Positions 1 to 5,791 of a stretch of 9,638 nucleotides of DNA are shown here, one piece after another. Made by a program: the position numbers and the translations under genes. Source of the DNA: Oscillospiraceae bacterium. GTDB taxonomy: Bacteria; Bacillota; Clostridia; Oscillospirales; Ruminococcaceae. The stretch is taken from contig JAQXNQ010000017.1 of NCBI GenBank assembly GCA_029098085.1, positions 1 through 9,638 on the forward strand, written 5' to 3'. How positions within the stretch are numbered: position 1 is the first letter of the stretch; the number at the start of each line of letters is the position of its first letter. Under the pieces are notes generated by a model. The model was not told the DNA's origin, made no database searches, and saw only the letters and a list, made by a program, of their open reading frames with translations.

Positions 1-14
1 TTCAAAAGACTCAT
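1..14 (-). CDS. Start of a protein gene leaving the left edge (partial)
   Basis: Only the first codons are in the window, reading Met-Ser-Leu-Leu on the minus strand from an ATG at 14-12. The case rests on the signals before it. A good Shine-Dalgarno sequence, AAAGGAG, lies at 28-22 on the minus strand, 7 bases before the ATG, and an extended -10 promoter on the same strand lies at 117-109. No function can be assigned from four residues. The gene is divergent from the MFS transporter. Confidence 0.45.
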
Positions 15-108
15 GAAATGTCTCCTTTTGTCTGCTTGATTTTGCCGCGGTCCGGTTTGAGAACGAGTCCGCGGGAAATGGCGCCTGCTTAAATGCGCCG
101 ACAAATTC

Positions 109-117
109 ATTATAACA
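109..117 (-). promoter_or_regulatory. Extended -10 promoter for the left-edge gene
   Basis: On the minus strand the bases read TGTTATAAT, a perfect TATAAT with the upstream TG of an extended -10 element. No good -35 hexamer is seen 16-18 bases upstream, which extended -10 promoters can tolerate. Transcription would start near 102 and give a leader of about 88 bases. That leader can form two short hairpins: 80-84 with 95-99 (GGCGC/GCGCC), and 45-50 with 69-74 (CCGCGG repeated, self-complementary). Confidence 0.45.
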
Positions 118-391
118 TGAATCCTGCCGGAATGCACTACCCATTCAGAAGGACAAGATAAAACTTTACGCAGAATTTACAGCAGAAAATTGTCGCAAAA
201 GGTCTGAAATGCGCCGTGTACGGATGAAAAGAGCGCAGTTTTCAGGGAGAAGCAGTGCCGTGGACAAAAAATCGAAAAAGAAAATTTTACCCGAATTTTA
301 CGAAAAAGAAGCGCAGAAGGCCAAAAAAGCACATTTTTGCCTGTGTGTCCATGATCAAAATACAGAAGTTTGCTTTTGCTTTTACTTGTTC
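118..391. other. AT-rich intergenic stretch, no gene seen
   Basis: With the flanking leader and promoter, the gap between the two divergent genes is about 470 bases. It has many A and T runs and no reading frame with a plausible start and ribosome site; one long frame from 209 runs into the MFS gene in the wrong frame and is rejected. A small direct-repeat pattern is visible: CGAAAAAGAA at 273-282 and 301-310, and AATTTTAC at 283-290 and 294-301. This could hold regulator sites, but no operator is recognised. Confidence 0.4.
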
Positions 392-420
392 TTTACATTT
401 TGCCGCATCGGCGGTATAAT
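392..420 (+). promoter_or_regulatory. Near-consensus sigma-A promoter of the MFS gene
   Basis: TTTACA at 392-397 and a perfect TATAAT at 415-420 are separated by 17 bases, with T-rich sequence upstream. Transcription would begin near 427 and give a 5' leader of roughly 55 bases before the ATG at 483. Confidence 0.8.
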
Positions 421-482
421 ACATAGGGCGCTGCGGCGGATCGCAGGCCATTGCTTTGTGAGTAAGATGTGCGAGAGGATGG

Positions 483-1763
483 ATGAGCGTGGCGGCCAAA
501 ACGCTTCCGGCTCTGCCGGGAAAGATTTACGACCGGAAAACACTGAATCTGTTGTTCGGTACCTGCTGGATTACCTATTTTATTTCCTATCTGGGAAGGC
601 TGAATTATGCCGCCTCCATGGTGGAAATCGGTGCGGATATGGGCTACAGCACCTCCATGCTGGGGCTGATTGCGACCATCATGTTTATCTGCTACGGAGC
701 GGGCCAGCTGGTCGGCGGCATCATCGGCGACTATCTTCCTCCCCGGGTGATGGCGCTGTGCGGCGTGGCGATTTCGGCGCTGTGCAATCTGGCGGCCGGC
801 CTGTCCGGAAGCTATCTGTTTCTGGCGGTGGTCTGGGGGGTCAACGGTCTGGCCCAGTCTCTGATCTGGTCGCCCATTCTGCGGCTCTTTTCCATGTACA
901 TGCCGGAGCAGGCTTTGTACAAGGCCTGCGTCAATATTCAGTCCTCCTGCGCGGTGGGCACCTGCCTGACCTATCTGCTGACGGCGGGCATTGTCGCCCT
1001 TTCGGGCTGGCGGGTCATCTTCCTGTTCAGCGGCATTCTGATGGCTGCCGCTGCGGTCTGGTGGCAGATTGCCATCCGACGGGTGGAGCGCTATAGTGAG
1101 CAGCACGGCAGGCAAACCGATTCCCGGACGGCTGCGCCGGAGGAGACGGCTGCAAAGCCCGCCAACCTCTGGAAGCTGATGCTGACCTCAGGCGCCCTCG
1201 GGACGCTGCTGCCCATCATCGCCATGGGCATGCTGAAGGATGGCGTGGTGACCTGGATGCCGGAATACGCCTCCGGAAACTTCGGCACCTCCTCGGCCTT
1301 CTCCATTTTTATCACGGCGTTTCTGCCGCTGGTCAACCTGTGCGGCGTTTATATTATTACTCCGCTGCGCAAAAAAATGCCCAACGAGCAGAGCATTGCG
1401 GCGCTGATGTTTGGAGTGGGCGGAGCGGCCATCGCGGCGCTGATGCTGGTCGGCAGCAGGAGCCTTCTGCTGACCGTTGTGCTGTTTGCCGTTGTGACCT
1501 CCTGCACCACCGGCTGCAACACCGCTCTGATCAGCCTGATGCCCACCGCCTTTGTGCGGTACGGCAGAACCTCCGCCTCGGTGGGGATCCTCAACGCCTG
1601 CTGCTATATCGGCAGTGCCCTGTCCGGATACGGCATCGGCCTGCTGGCGGAAAAGGGCGGCTGGAGCTCGGTGCAGATTCTCTGGCTGGTCTGCTGCGCG
1701 GCGAGCGTGCTGATCTGTCTGGCACTGGCGCCGGTCTGGAAGCGCTTTAAGGAACGGAAGTAA
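483..1763 (+). CDS. MFS transporter, organophosphate:phosphate antiporter-like
   Basis: This 426-residue membrane protein has the length and hydrophobic pattern of a 12-helix major facilitator. Helices start near residue 22, and a hydrophilic central loop spans about 199-229. The segment GRLNYAASM (residues 38-46) matches the place in GlpT/UhpT antiporters where a substrate-binding Arg sits (here Arg39). GGIIGDYLPPR (78-88) is the MFS motif A loop. LKDGVVTWMPEY (251-262) resembles the GlpT LRYG segment, but with Lys252 where GlpT has its second phosphate-binding Arg. Import of a phosphorylated or related anionic metabolite by exchange is inferred from family resemblance; the substrate is unknown, and another MFS subfamily is possible. 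The ATG follows GAGAGG at 473-478 with a short 4-base gap. The gene appears monocistronic, between its own promoter and terminator. Confidence 0.82.
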   Translation: MSVAAKTLPALPGKIYDRKTLNLLFGTCWITYFISYLGRLNYAASMVEIGADMGYSTSMLGLIATIMFICYGAGQLVGGIIGDYLPPRVMALCGVAISALCNLAAGLSGSYLFLAVVWGVNGLAQSLIWSPILRLFSMYMPEQALYKACVNIQSSCAVGTCLTYLLTAGIVALSGWRVIFLFSGILMAAAAVWWQIAIRRVERYSEQHGRQTDSRTAAPEETAAKPANLWKLMLTSGALGTLLPIIAMGMLKDGVVTWMPEYASGNFGTSSAFSIFITAFLPLVNLCGVYIITPLRKKMPNEQSIAALMFGVGGAAIAALMLVGSRSLLLTVVLFAVVTSCTTGCNTALISLMPTAFVRYGRTSASVGILNACCYIGSALSGYGIGLLAEKGGWSSVQILWLVCCAASVLICLALAPVWKRFKERK

Positions 1764-1768
1764 AACGG

Positions 1769-1819
1769 TCGGCGGCAGGGCTTTTCTGAAGAAACTCTGC
1801 CGCCGAAAAAAAATTTTTG
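1769..1819 (+). terminator. Intrinsic terminator of the MFS gene
   Basis: A perfect 10-bp stem, TCGGCGGCAG at 1769-1778 with CTGCCGCCGA at 1797-1806, begins 6 bases after the stop codon. The loop contains a small inner pairing (TTTC/GAAA). The T run (1815-1819) does not follow the stem directly but comes after an A run (1807-1814), so the tail is not classical. Confidence 0.6.
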
Positions 1820-1838
1820 GAAAATTCGAAAAAACCGT

Positions 1839-1866
1839 TGACAAACCAGATTTGTTGTGGTAGAAT
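1839..1866 (+). promoter_or_regulatory. Strong sigma-A promoter of tRNA-Arg
   Basis: A perfect TTGACA at 1839-1844 and TAGAAT at 1861-1866 are separated by 16 bases. The sequence just upstream (1806-1836) is almost all A and T, like an UP element, as is common for stable-RNA promoters. The expected start is near 1873, exactly where a leader hairpin begins. Confidence 0.85.
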
Positions 1867-1872
1867 AAATGA

Positions 1873-1892
1873 CGTTGTCGGGAACGACAGCG
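1873..1892 (+). other. GNRA-capped hairpin in the tRNA 5' leader
   Basis: CGTTGTCG at 1873-1880 pairs with CGACAGCG at 1885-1892 (8 bp, one G-U) around the tetraloop GGAA, a GNRA loop. It lies between the predicted transcription start and the mature tRNA 5' end at 1905, so it would cap the pre-tRNA leader. Its role is unknown; transcript protection or helping RNase P recognition are guesses. Confidence 0.6.
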
Positions 1893-1904
1893 AAAACTGA
1901 AGAT

Positions 1905-1981
1905 GCGCCACTAGCTCAGCTGGATAGAGTGTTTGACTACGAATCAAAAGGTCACAGGTTCGAGTCCTGTGTGGCGCGCCA
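1905..1981 (+). tRNA. tRNA-Arg (anticodon ACG)
   Basis: The 77-base gene folds as a full cloverleaf. The acceptor stem is GCGCCAC (1905-1911) with GTGGCGC (1971-1977), followed by discriminator G1978 and an encoded CCA at 1979-1981. The anticodon stem TTTGA/TCAAA (1932-1936/1944-1948) closes the 7-base loop CTACGAA, placing the anticodon ACG at 1939-1941. The T arm is ACAGG/CCTGT with loop TTCGAGT. The D stem GCTC/GAGT ends in a G-U pair. A34 in tRNA-Arg(ACG) is normally deaminated to inosine, so this tRNA reads CGU, CGC and CGA. It has its own promoter and terminator, so it is a single-gene unit. Confidence 0.97.
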
Positions 1982-1985
1982 GATC

Positions 1986-2016
1986 AAGCCCGCAGTCATT
2001 TGTCTGTGGGCTTTCT
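1986..2016 (+). terminator. Intrinsic terminator of tRNA-Arg
   Basis: A 10-bp stem (1986-1995 with 2004-2013, one G-U pair, core AGCCCGCAG/CTGTGGGCT) with an 8-base loop starts 4 bases after the tRNA CCA. It is followed by a T-rich tail, TTCTGTTGT. Confidence 0.8.
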
Positions 2017-2088
2017 GTTGTACCGGTATCATCGAAATCACTGCAGAGAGCCTGTTGACGAAGAAGGAAAGGAAAACCGTGATATTCT

Positions 2089-2313
2089 GTGAAAGCAGCC
2101 GAGTTGCAGAGCCGAATTGAGTCCCTCTTTTCTCATATCCTGTTTCGGTATCAGGGCAGGGATTGTGGGATAGACCCGACCAGCCGCACAAGCATTGACG
2201 TCTGGTATGGTGAGGAAACCCGGAATTTCACCAGCGTCGAGGAGGTCATGCGAACGCCGTTCTTTGATGGGAAAGCACTGCAGGATATCTGCGACGGGAT
2301 CGATTTCAGCTGA
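2089..2313 (+). CDS. Small protein of unknown function (74 residues)
   Basis: I do not recognise a named family with certainty. The product is soluble and acidic, without a signal peptide or membrane segment. Notable residues are CGIDP (26-30), an aromatic WYG cluster near 39-41 and FFDGK near 58-62; the composition looks like a folded protein rather than a chance frame. The only in-frame start close to the upstream stop (TGA at 2080-2082) is GTG 2089. Its ribosome site is poor: the nearest purine run, AAGGAAAGGAAAA, ends about 13 bases upstream. TTG at 2104 is an alternative. Both lysine codons are AAA. No clear promoter is seen. It lies 119 bases before the CPCC gene in the same orientation, so co-transcription is possible. 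Confidence 0.5.
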   Translation: MKAAELQSRIESLFSHILFRYQGRDCGIDPTSRTSIDVWYGEETRNFTSVEEVMRTPFFDGKALQDICDGIDFS

Positions 2314-2432
2314 GGATCATCCTGTTTCCGAAAAACGCCGCCCTCATTGGGCACAGAGTTTGAGGCTACCATGGCGGAAGACAACGGCTCACCCGAAACC
2401 GCCGATGCACATTGGAAGAGAGAGGCAGAAAG

Positions 2433-2651
2433 ATGGATGCTGAAAAATATGCTTGTCCTTGCTGCGGAACGCCAAACCAGCTGGATGGTGAGGGAACCCA
2501 CGACACCTGTGGAATCTGCGGCTGGGAGGATGACTGGTATCATCGCGAAAATCCTGATGAAGAGTGGGCAAATGGCACACTGACTCTGAATCAGGCAAAA
2601 AGAATGTGGGCAAAGGGCGAAACGATCAAAGCCTGTTTCCCTCATCCGTGA
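2433..2651 (+). CDS. CPCC-type cysteine-rich small protein
   Basis: This 72-residue protein carries the pattern of the cysteine-rich CPCC family: ACPCCG at 7-12 (Cys8, Cys10, Cys11), then Cys26-x2-Cys29 followed by GWEDD (30-34), and an Asn-Gly/Leu-rich stretch (ANGTLTLNQA) near 46-55. The two Cys pairs look like a zinc-ribbon-type metal site; that is inference, and the family's function is not established. ATG 2433 is chosen over an in-frame TTG at 2412 because GAGAGAGG at 2418-2425 sits 7 bases before it. Three of four lysines use AAA, unlike kbl. Such proteins often occur as scattered small accessory genes, which would fit its place beside a tRNA. Confidence 0.8.
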   Translation: MDAEKYACPCCGTPNQLDGEGTHDTCGICGWEDDWYHRENPDEEWANGTLTLNQAKRMWAKGETIKACFPHP

Positions 2652-2817
2652 CCTGAATGGAACAGCCGAAGAGGGGATAAGACTTACATTTCAAAATCTC
2701 AAACACGGCGCCGGCGTCCATTTTCTTTTGGTGCTGACAATACCTGCCGATTTTTCCGCTGCGCTTGAATCGCACCGGATGAACTCTCTGCGGCACGGAT
2801 TCTTCTTTATCATAACA

Positions 2818-2879
2818 ATGCTCCCTATAGGCAGCCCCGAAGCCTTTTGTCATTTCGGGTGCCGCTCTGTAGGGAGCAT
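2818..2879. repeat. Long imperfect hairpin (62 bases)
   Basis: The outer arm ATGCTCCCTA (2818-2827) pairs perfectly with TAGGGAGCAT (2870-2879). Inside, GGCA (2830-2833) pairs with TGCC (2860-2863) and CCCGAA (2836-2841) with TTCGGG (2854-2859), leaving a 12-base loop and an asymmetric internal loop. In total 20 pairs are possible. The flanks are AT-rich (ATCATTTTAG after it), but there is no proper T tract on either strand, so it is not a standard terminator. It could be a structured RNA, a small palindromic repeat element or a weak bidirectional terminator. Confidence 0.6.
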
Positions 2880-2913
2880 ATCATTTTAGGCGGAACGTTC
2901 TGATTATGCACAC

Positions 2914-2937
2914 AGCGGCAGGAGGCTTGCCGCTTTT
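2914..2937 (+). terminator. Terminator-like hairpin between converging genes
   Basis: AGCGGCA at 2914-2920 pairs perfectly with TGCCGCT at 2928-2934 around a 7-base loop. On the plus strand it is followed by three further T bases, so it could end transcripts from the small-gene pair. On the minus strand it lies just past the PPK2 stop and might also work there, but that side lacks a T tract. Confidence 0.5.
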
Positions 2938-2955
2938 ACGGAAACCGCCGGCCTG

Positions 2956-4440
2956 TTACTTGCCGATGCGGTTTTCGATGGCGTCGATCAGAGTGGTCAG
3001 CGCCTTCAGCCGGGCAAATTTCTTGTCGTTGGACTCGATGATGGTCCAGGGGGCAAAATCGGTGGAGGTCAGCTGCAGCATGTCGTCCACCGCCACCTCG
3101 TACTGATCCCACTTGGCCCGGTTGCGCCAGTCCTCATCGGTGATCTTCCACTGCTTGGAGGGGGTATTCTGCCGGTCGGTGAACCGCCGGAGCTGTTCAT
3201 CCTTATCAATATGAACCCAGAACTTGACGATGATGGCGCCCCAGTCATGCAGCTCCTTTTCAAACTCGTTGATCTCGGTGAAGGCCCGGTGCCAGTCGTC
3301 CTCGGTGCAGAAGCCCTCCAGCCGCTCCACCATGACCCGTCCGTACCAGGTGCGGTCAAAGATGGCAACATGGCCGGTCTTGGGCAGCCGCCGCCAGAAC
3401 CGCCAGAGGTAATGGTGGGCCAGCTCCTCCGGCGAAGGACTGGCAATGGGAATGGCTTCATAGCCCCGGGGATCCAGTGCAGCGGCCACCCGCTTGATGT
3501 TGCCGCCCTTTCCGGCCGCATCCCAGCCTTCGTAGCAGACGATGACCGGAATCTTCCGCTGATAGATTTCATTGTGCAGCTCGCGGAGCCGGGCCTGCTT
3601 CTTTTTCAGCAGCCGCCGGTACTCCTCCTCGGTGACCTCCCGGTCCAGATCCACATCGGCCAGTCGGGGCATCCGGACCAGATTGAAATGATCCGCGGCG
3701 GTGATGGGGCTGACGGGATGGGGAAGCGCCTTCTGCTCCAGCGCCCGCTCGATGGAATCAATGACGGTGTGGTAAATTTCGATCAGAGCGCTGCGCTTGT
3801 CGTGGCAGGATACCGGATGCCAGGGCGCGTTTTCGGTGCTGGTATAGTCCAGCGTCTGATCGAAAACCCGGTAATACTCTGCATACTGCCGGTTGCGGTG
3901 CCGGTCCTGCTTGGTGACCCGCCAGCGGGTATTGCTGTCCTCTTCCAGCTTATCCAGCCGACGTTTCTGCTCCTTCTGGGAGATGTGGAGGAAGAACTTG
4001 ATGATCAGATAGCCATCATCGGTCAGCTGCCGCTCGAAGGTTTTGATGCTGTCCATCCGGCGGAAGACTTCCTCATCGCTGAGATCCTGCTCCAGCCGGG
4101 CGATGGAGACATCCTGATACCAGCTGCGGTCCAGAATGGTCATCTGTCCCTTGGCGGGGATCATCTGCCAGTACCGCCAGAGCAGAGGCTTGCGCTGCTC
4201 CTCGGCGGAGGCCGGCATGGTGGAATAAACCTTGAAATTCCGGGGATCCAGCGTCAGGATCATGTCGGAAATCAGGCTTCCCTTGCCGGCGGCGCTCCAG
4301 CCCTCGAACAGGATGATGACCGGCAGCTTGTTTTCCTTTATTTTCAGCTGCAGCATAGCCAGCTCTTCCTTGAGCTTACGGCTTTCCGGCTTATATTCTT
4401 CTTTCATGGTTGTTTTCTGCAGGTTGACTGCGTCCAGCAT
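2956..4440 (-). CDS. Two-domain PPK2-family polyphosphate:AMP phosphotransferase
   Basis: The 494-residue protein has two consecutive PPK2 domains, the architecture of class II PPK2 enzymes that phosphorylate AMP to ADP with polyphosphate. Domain 1 has Walker A GWSAAGKG (47-54) and Walker B ILDRSWYQD (102-110). Domain 2 has GWDAAGKG (305-312) and IFDRTWYGR (360-368), with lid-region Arg-rich sequence near 417-442. Domain 1 has lost the Walker A Asp (Ser49 against Asp307) and the Arg after Walker B (Asp110 against Arg368). This fits reports for related two-domain enzymes that the C-terminal domain is the active one; whether that holds here is inference. The ATG at 4440 follows AAAGGA 10 bases upstream; Met12 is a less supported alternative. 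It is a cytosolic enzyme transcribed alone, divergent from tdh-kbl. Activity on ADP or GMP cannot be excluded. Confidence 0.9.
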   Translation of the reverse strand: MLDAVNLQKTTMKEEYKPESRKLKEELAMLQLKIKENKLPVIILFEGWSAAGKGSLISDMILTLDPRNFKVYSTMPASAEEQRKPLLWRYWQMIPAKGQMTILDRSWYQDVSIARLEQDLSDEEVFRRMDSIKTFERQLTDDGYLIIKFFLHISQKEQKRRLDKLEEDSNTRWRVTKQDRHRNRQYAEYYRVFDQTLDYTSTENAPWHPVSCHDKRSALIEIYHTVIDSIERALEQKALPHPVSPITAADHFNLVRMPRLADVDLDREVTEEEYRRLLKKKQARLRELHNEIYQRKIPVIVCYEGWDAAGKGGNIKRVAAALDPRGYEAIPIASPSPEELAHHYLWRFWRRLPKTGHVAIFDRTWYGRVMVERLEGFCTEDDWHRAFTEINEFEKELHDWGAIIVKFWVHIDKDEQLRRFTDRQNTPSKQWKITDEDWRNRAKWDQYEVAVDDMLQLTSTDFAPWTIIESNDKKFARLKALTTLIDAIENRIGK

Positions 4441-4473
4441 AATGCACCCGTCCTTTCAGGCTCTTATTTCTCT

Positions 4474-4502
4474 ATTATAACTGAAAAAGAAGAAAAGTTC
4501 AA
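4474..4502 (-). promoter_or_regulatory. Sigma-A promoter of the PPK2 gene
   Basis: On the minus strand TTGAAC (4502-4497) and a perfect TATAAT (4479-4474) are separated by 17 bases. Transcription would start near 4467, about 27 bases before the ATG at 4440. The short leader leaves room for the ribosome site but no riboswitch. Confidence 0.75.
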
Positions 4503-4613
4503 TCTGTTTTTAGAAAATATTCCGCATTTTTCACAAAGCCATTTCTTCCGGAGTACGAATGTATTTTGCGGAAAAACTTTCTTTACCGGAATGAAATTTT
4601 TATGAAAAAGTTC

Positions 4614-4642
4614 TTGACTTGCAGACAAATATCGGGTACACT
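4614..4642 (+). promoter_or_regulatory. Sigma-A promoter of the tdh-kbl operon
   Basis: TTGACT at 4614-4619 and TACACT at 4637-4642 are separated by 17 bases. Upstream sequence (4500-4612) is strongly A/T-rich. The expected start near 4649 lies only two bases before a GAAGGA ribosome site (4651-4656) that serves an in-frame upstream ATG at 4663. Confidence 0.7.
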
Positions 4643-4650
4643 ATAGATAT

Positions 4651-4728
4651 GAAGGACAGATTATGCGTAATTGTCCGTTTGAAAAACACAATTTCCTTCT
4701 GAACAGCGACAGAAAGGCGGTAATCATC
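4651..4728 (+). promoter_or_regulatory. tdh leader with a second in-frame start (ATG 4663)
   Basis: GAAGGA at 4651-4656 is followed 6 bases later by ATG 4663, which reads without a stop into tdh and would add 22 residues (MRNCPFEKHNFLLNSDRKAV then II). A second site, AAAGGCGG at 4713-4720, one base from AAAGGAGG, serves ATG 4729, the start that matches known Tdh proteins. Both look usable, so the leader may give two Tdh forms, or the first site may only load ribosomes. The extension does not look like a targeting signal. Confidence 0.5.
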
Positions 4729-5778
4729 ATGGAAACCATGTATGCACTGGTCAAAGAAGAAAGAGGCCCGGGTCTTACCCTGAAAAAGGTTCCCGTTCCC
4801 CAGACCGGCGTGGATGATGTAAAGATCAAGATTCATTACACCTCCATCTGCGGCACCGATCTGCACATCTACAACTGGGATCCCTGGTCTCAGGCGACCA
4901 TCAAGCCTCCCATCACCATCGGCCATGAGTTTGTGGGCGAAATCGTGGAGATGGGCAGCAATGTCAGAGGCTATCAGATCGGCGACATCGTCTCCGGCGA
5001 AGGCCACATCACCTGCGGACATTGCCGCAACTGCAAGGCCGGCAAACGTCATCTCTGCAAGGAAACCGTCGGCGTGGGCGTCAACCGGGACGGTGCGTTT
5101 GCCCAGTACCTGGTGATTCCTCAGTTCAACGTGGTGAAGGTGGAACCCGGCATTCCCGAGGAGCTCTGCTCTTCCTTCGATCCCCTGGGCAACGCTGTTC
5201 ACACCGCTCTGACCTATGACATGATCGGTGAGGACGTGCTGATCACCGGCGCCGGCCCCATCGGCATCATGGCTGCCGCCATCTGCTGCCATGTGGGCGC
5301 CCGTCATGTGGTGATCACCGACGTCAACGACTACCGTCTGAACCTGGCCAAGGAGATCTGCGGCTGTGAGACCGTCAATGTCGCCAGAGAGAAGCTGGAG
5401 GACAAGATGGCCGAGCTGGGCATCACCGAGGGCTTCGACGTGGGTCTGGAAATGTCCGGCAACGGCGCTGCTTTCAACTCCATGATCGACAATATGTACA
5501 ACGGCGGCCGGATCGCGGTGCTGGGCATTCAGGGCAAGGAAACCGTGGTGCCCTGGAACAAGATCGTCTGGAACTGCCTGGAGATCAAGGGCATCTACGG
5601 CCGTCAGATCTTCGAGACCTGGTACAAAATGATGGCCATGCTCAACAGCGGCCTGAACATCGAAAAGATCATCACCCACAAGTTCGACTTCAAAGACTTC
5701 CAGAAGGGCTTTGACATCATGAACAGCGGTCAGTGCGGCAAGGTTGTGCTGGACTGGACCCACGCTGACGAGGAATAA
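4729..5778 (+). CDS. tdh: L-threonine 3-dehydrogenase (zinc, NAD-dependent)
   Basis: Tdh oxidises L-threonine to 2-amino-3-ketobutyrate with NAD+, the first step of threonine breakdown to glycine. From this start the protein has 349 residues, close to the 341 of E. coli Tdh, with high similarity throughout. The catalytic zinc site is Cys41 with His66-Glu67 (TIGHEFVGE). The structural zinc site is Cys96, Cys99, Cys102 and Cys110 in GHITCGHCRNCKAGKRHLC. The Rossmann nucleotide motif is GAGPIG (174-179), and Asp198 fits NAD(H) preference. FDPLGNAVHTA (150-160) and GIYGRQIFETWYKM (288-301) are typical of the family. ATG 4729 is preferred because homologues begin here; ATG 4663 is a real alternative. 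The gene ends 13 bases before kbl, whose ribosome site overlaps the tdh stop codon, so the two are translated from one message. Confidence 0.95.
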   Translation: METMYALVKEERGPGLTLKKVPVPQTGVDDVKIKIHYTSICGTDLHIYNWDPWSQATIKPPITIGHEFVGEIVEMGSNVRGYQIGDIVSGEGHITCGHCRNCKAGKRHLCKETVGVGVNRDGAFAQYLVIPQFNVVKVEPGIPEELCSSFDPLGNAVHTALTYDMIGEDVLITGAGPIGIMAAAICCHVGARHVVITDVNDYRLNLAKEICGCETVNVAREKLEDKMAELGITEGFDVGLEMSGNGAAFNSMIDNMYNGGRIAVLGIQGKETVVPWNKIVWNCLEIKGIYGRQIFETWYKMMAMLNSGLNIEKIITHKFDFKDFQKGFDIMNSGQCGKVVLDWTHADEE

Positions 5779-5791
5779 GGAGGAATTTGCC

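Larger units (their letters stand above)
2652..2955. other. Gap between converging genes: hairpins, doubtful ORF
   Basis: These 304 bases separate the CPCC stop from the PPK2 stop and hold no gene I can defend. A minus-strand frame at 2853-2626 could encode 75 residues (basic, Cys- and Gln-containing, starting MTKGFGAAYREHCY). It lacks a Shine-Dalgarno, its ATG lies inside the loop of the large hairpin, and it runs antisense into the CPCC 3' end. The stretch contains two hairpins, annotated separately. A dispersed intergenic element or small RNA is possible but unproven. Confidence 0.35.

Noticed and set aside
209..1096. 295-codon plus-strand frame beginning upstream of the MFS gene
   Set aside because: From 483 onward it overlaps the MFS gene in another frame; its start has no ribosome site, it lies before the promoter at 392-420, and the product is low-complexity and Arg/Gly-rich.
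2055..2088. Possible promoter TTGACG upstream of the 74-residue gene
   Set aside because: No -10 hexamer lies 16-18 bases downstream; the closest T/A-rich hexamers (GATATT, TATTCT) are 20-22 bases away.
2151..2645. 164-codon minus-strand frame across the small-gene pair
   Set aside because: It is antisense to the CPCC gene, whose cysteine motif and ribosome site are convincing; no start signal or family motif is seen on the minus strand.
1957..2900. Integrase-type attachment site at the tRNA-Arg 3' end
   Set aside because: I found no second copy of the tRNA 3' sequence downstream within the window and no integrase gene, so a mobile island here is not supported directly.
3211..4605. 464-codon frame antisense to the PPK2 gene
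   Set aside because: It mirrors the codon bias of a clear two-domain PPK2 gene and reads as repetitive Gly/Leu/Pro/Gln sequence with no recognisable domain or start signal.
4643..4728. Riboswitch or threonine attenuator before tdh
   Set aside because: The leader is about 80 bases, has no strong hairpin with a T tract and no run of Thr or Gly codons.
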